Below, in pieces: positions 32,919 to 34,019 of a stretch of DNA of 34,019 nt; the first letter of the stretch is position 1; every line of letters begins with the position of its first letter. This DNA is from Chloroflexota bacterium (GTDB lineage Bacteria; Chloroflexota; Dehalococcoidia; Lucifugimonadales; Lucifugimonadaceae), in assembly GCA_022562515.1 (NCBI GenBank), contig JADFPB010000004.1, forward strand, positions 1 to 34,019, in the 5' to 3' direction. The notes under the pieces were generated by a model, which was given only the letters and a program-made list of their open reading frames with translations, did no database searches and was not told where the DNA came from. The translations under genes were made by a program, and so were the position numbers.

Positions 32919-33869
32919 CTATTCGGCCTCCAGGCGCGCCTTTGCGTTTGCCTGGGTCTGAGCGATTGCGGCTCGCCCACGCCGGCCCATCATTAACGGC
33001 CACATGATCATCGTTACGAGTGTCATATACCACCGGGACTTGAAGTTCAGCTTCTGTGTGAGTCTCGTGCCGGACTCCGTCTGCTGTAGCTCGATCTCGA
33101 GAGTCATAATCGTCGTGCCGTCATCGCCAACGTGGGCCATTCGACTACGCGGCTCGAACTCTGTAACTTCCCATGTGCTTTCCCCTTTGAACGGGGGGAT
33201 GCCCCCGTACTGTTTGTAGACGAATCCAACACGCATCTCGCCATCGCCGGAGTCAAGCACGCGGTCCGTAGGGACAACCCAGCCCGGGTAGCTCCGGGTG
33301 TCGCACATCAAATCCCAGACTGCTTCCGGAGTTGCATTGATTTCGGTTGAAACTTCTAGACCTGGCACAGCTCTGCGTTCCCTCGCTTCGTTATCAGCTC
33401 TGGCAGTCGGAATCGGGTAACTACGGTTGTAATAGCTCTCGATTTCGACGGCAGAGCGGCATTCCACGATCAGGATGCGCTGTTTGACCAGTTCCAAGAG
33501 AGCGAGAAAAGTCACGATGACTTCTGTTTTACTCTTGGAATCGGCCACTAGAGAAGAGAGGGAAGTTTCGAATTTTTCGGTAATGAGTGTTTGAATATGA
33601 TCGATCTTCTCGGAGATAGAAATTACTTCTTCGATCACGTCTTGCGGCAACTTAGCTATTTTTTGCAGTTGGGTAGCAAGGGCTAGTAGTTTTTTTGACA
33701 GGAAGGCTGGGGTGGCTTGCGGGTCTGGGACAAAGGTAATTTTGTCGTCAAATCTCACGTCTCGAATCCAGGATTGTTTTCTTCTGAGGTCCATTTTTCG
33801 TAAAAACTGCGACATGCTCGAATAGATCGCGCGCAGCCTCTGTATCGCTGAGAATGAAAGGTGTGCCAA
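32919..33869 (-). CDS. Chimeric ORF: ScpA C-terminal fragment joined to an SRPBCC domain
   Basis: One 316-codon frame holds unrelated parts. Residues about 40-146 match the C-terminal half of the condensin-associated kleisin ScpA, with VISISEKIDHIQTLI and the very typical TEVIVTFLALLELVKQR. Residues about 168-316 form an SRPBCC/START-type lipid- or polyketide-binding domain (NATPEAVWDLMCDTRSYPGW to LTQKLNFKSRWYM). The first 25 residues overlap the glycosyltransferase fragment in another frame and are probably not real, and the ScpA N-terminal half is missing. Base composition turns AT-richer from about 33400 rightward, at the join. A true native gene would probably start near 33370 for the SRPBCC part. 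Fusion by recombination or contig misjoining are both possible. Confidence 0.6.
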   Translation of the reverse strand: MAHLSFSAIQRLRAIYSSMSQFLRKMDLRRKQSWIRDVRFDDKITFVPDPQATPAFLSKKLLALATQLQKIAKLPQDVIEEVISISEKIDHIQTLITEKFETSLSSLVADSKSKTEVIVTFLALLELVKQRILIVECRSAVEIESYYNRSYPIPTARADNEARERRAVPGLEVSTEINATPEAVWDLMCDTRSYPGWVVPTDRVLDSGDGEMRVGFVYKQYGGIPPFKGESTWEVTEFEPRSRMAHVGDDGTTIMTLEIELQQTESGTRLTQKLNFKSRWYMTLVTMIMWPLMMGRRGRAAIAQTQANAKARLEAE

Positions 33870-34019
33870 CGGCTACTGCCTCATAGGCCCCGCACACCAG
33901 ACAGTCATCTCTGGTTGTCAAATCGATTAGACAATTGGCACTTGATATTAGCTGATTGTACTCCTCTTCATCTAGGAAGCCGGTCAACGTTACATTATGC
34001 AAATCCTTCGCAACCATCG
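33748..34019 (-). CDS. C-terminal fragment of a family 4 glycosyltransferase (partial, truncated)
   Basis: The frame enters from the right edge. The residues HNVTLTGFLDEEEYNQLISSANCLIDLTTRDDCLVCGAYEAVAVGTPFILSDTEAARDLF are the donor-binding half of a GT-B, group 1 (GT4) glycosyltransferase, with the EA(x)A(x)G motif that binds the nucleotide sugar. The match ends at about VAVFTKNG (33775); the last 15 residues are foreign and some 60 family-typical C-terminal residues are missing. It is AT-richer than the rest of the window, like the adjoining ScpA fragment. The 5' part lies outside the window. Confidence 0.7.
   Translation of the reverse strand, partial: MVAKDLHNVTLTGFLDEEEYNQLISSANCLIDLTTRDDCLVCGAYEAVAVGTPFILSDTEAARDLFEHVAVFTKNGPQKKTILDSRREI

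Overview
The window is a GC-rich bacterial chromosome segment of about 34 kb, probably from an uncultivated lineage. The mixture of genes fits an environmental Chloroflexota (SAR202/Dehalococcoidia-like): enolase-superfamily dehydratase, Zn-alcohol dehydrogenase, DapA-like lyase, HpcH-type aldolase, paralogous amidohydrolases, assimilatory sulfate reduction, and a MoeB plus CysM cysteine route. That assignment is an inference from gene content; no rRNA or other strong phylogenetic marker is present. Coding density is high, genes are mostly on the minus strand, and many end in clear GC-rich intrinsic terminators.

Left edge (1-871): the 3' end of an ORF resembling a phage terminase small subunit, about 330 bp of non-coding DNA, then only the 3' half of a tRNA-Gly(CCC), starting exactly in the anticodon loop. 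This is what the distal attachment site of an integrated element looks like. The chromosome then continues with the primary sigma factor.

Region 2.4-11.5 kb: small housekeeping or stress genes (DinB-like, nitroreductase, DUF6941-like, single-domain globin), then a probable sugar-acid catabolic neighbourhood (ManD/RspA-like dehydratase, Zn-dependent dehydrogenase, DapA-family lyase, MFS carrier).

Region 11.5-19.5 kb: an ECF sigma factor coupled to a membrane-anchored VWA protein that probably doubles as its anti-sigma factor, a lone PEP-synthase ATP-grasp domain, two tandem amidohydrolases, and a two-component pair whose response regulator is receiver-only.

Region 19.5-27.6 kb: sulfur assimilation. 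Sat and an Fe-S type CysH (APS reductase) are read leftward; Rrf2, MoeB and CysM are read rightward. Upstream of cysH there is a compact regulatory leader: a good promoter, an apparently leaderless 24-codon ORF with four Cys codons among five (residues 12-16), a potential antiterminator segment and an intrinsic terminator with a U-tract. This has the architecture of a cysteine-responsive ribosome-mediated attenuator and is the most interesting feature here. HtrA and ribosomal protein bL25 lie between the two sulfur clusters.

Right part (27.6-34.0 kb): 1-Cys peroxiredoxin, an unknown conserved-looking protein, HpcH/HpaI aldolase, a class-C beta-lactamase-like hydrolase, a methyltransferase, and finally an AT-richer end where a glycosyltransferase fragment, a ScpA fragment and an SRPBCC domain are joined. 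This last stretch is either a recombination junction or a chimeric contig end.
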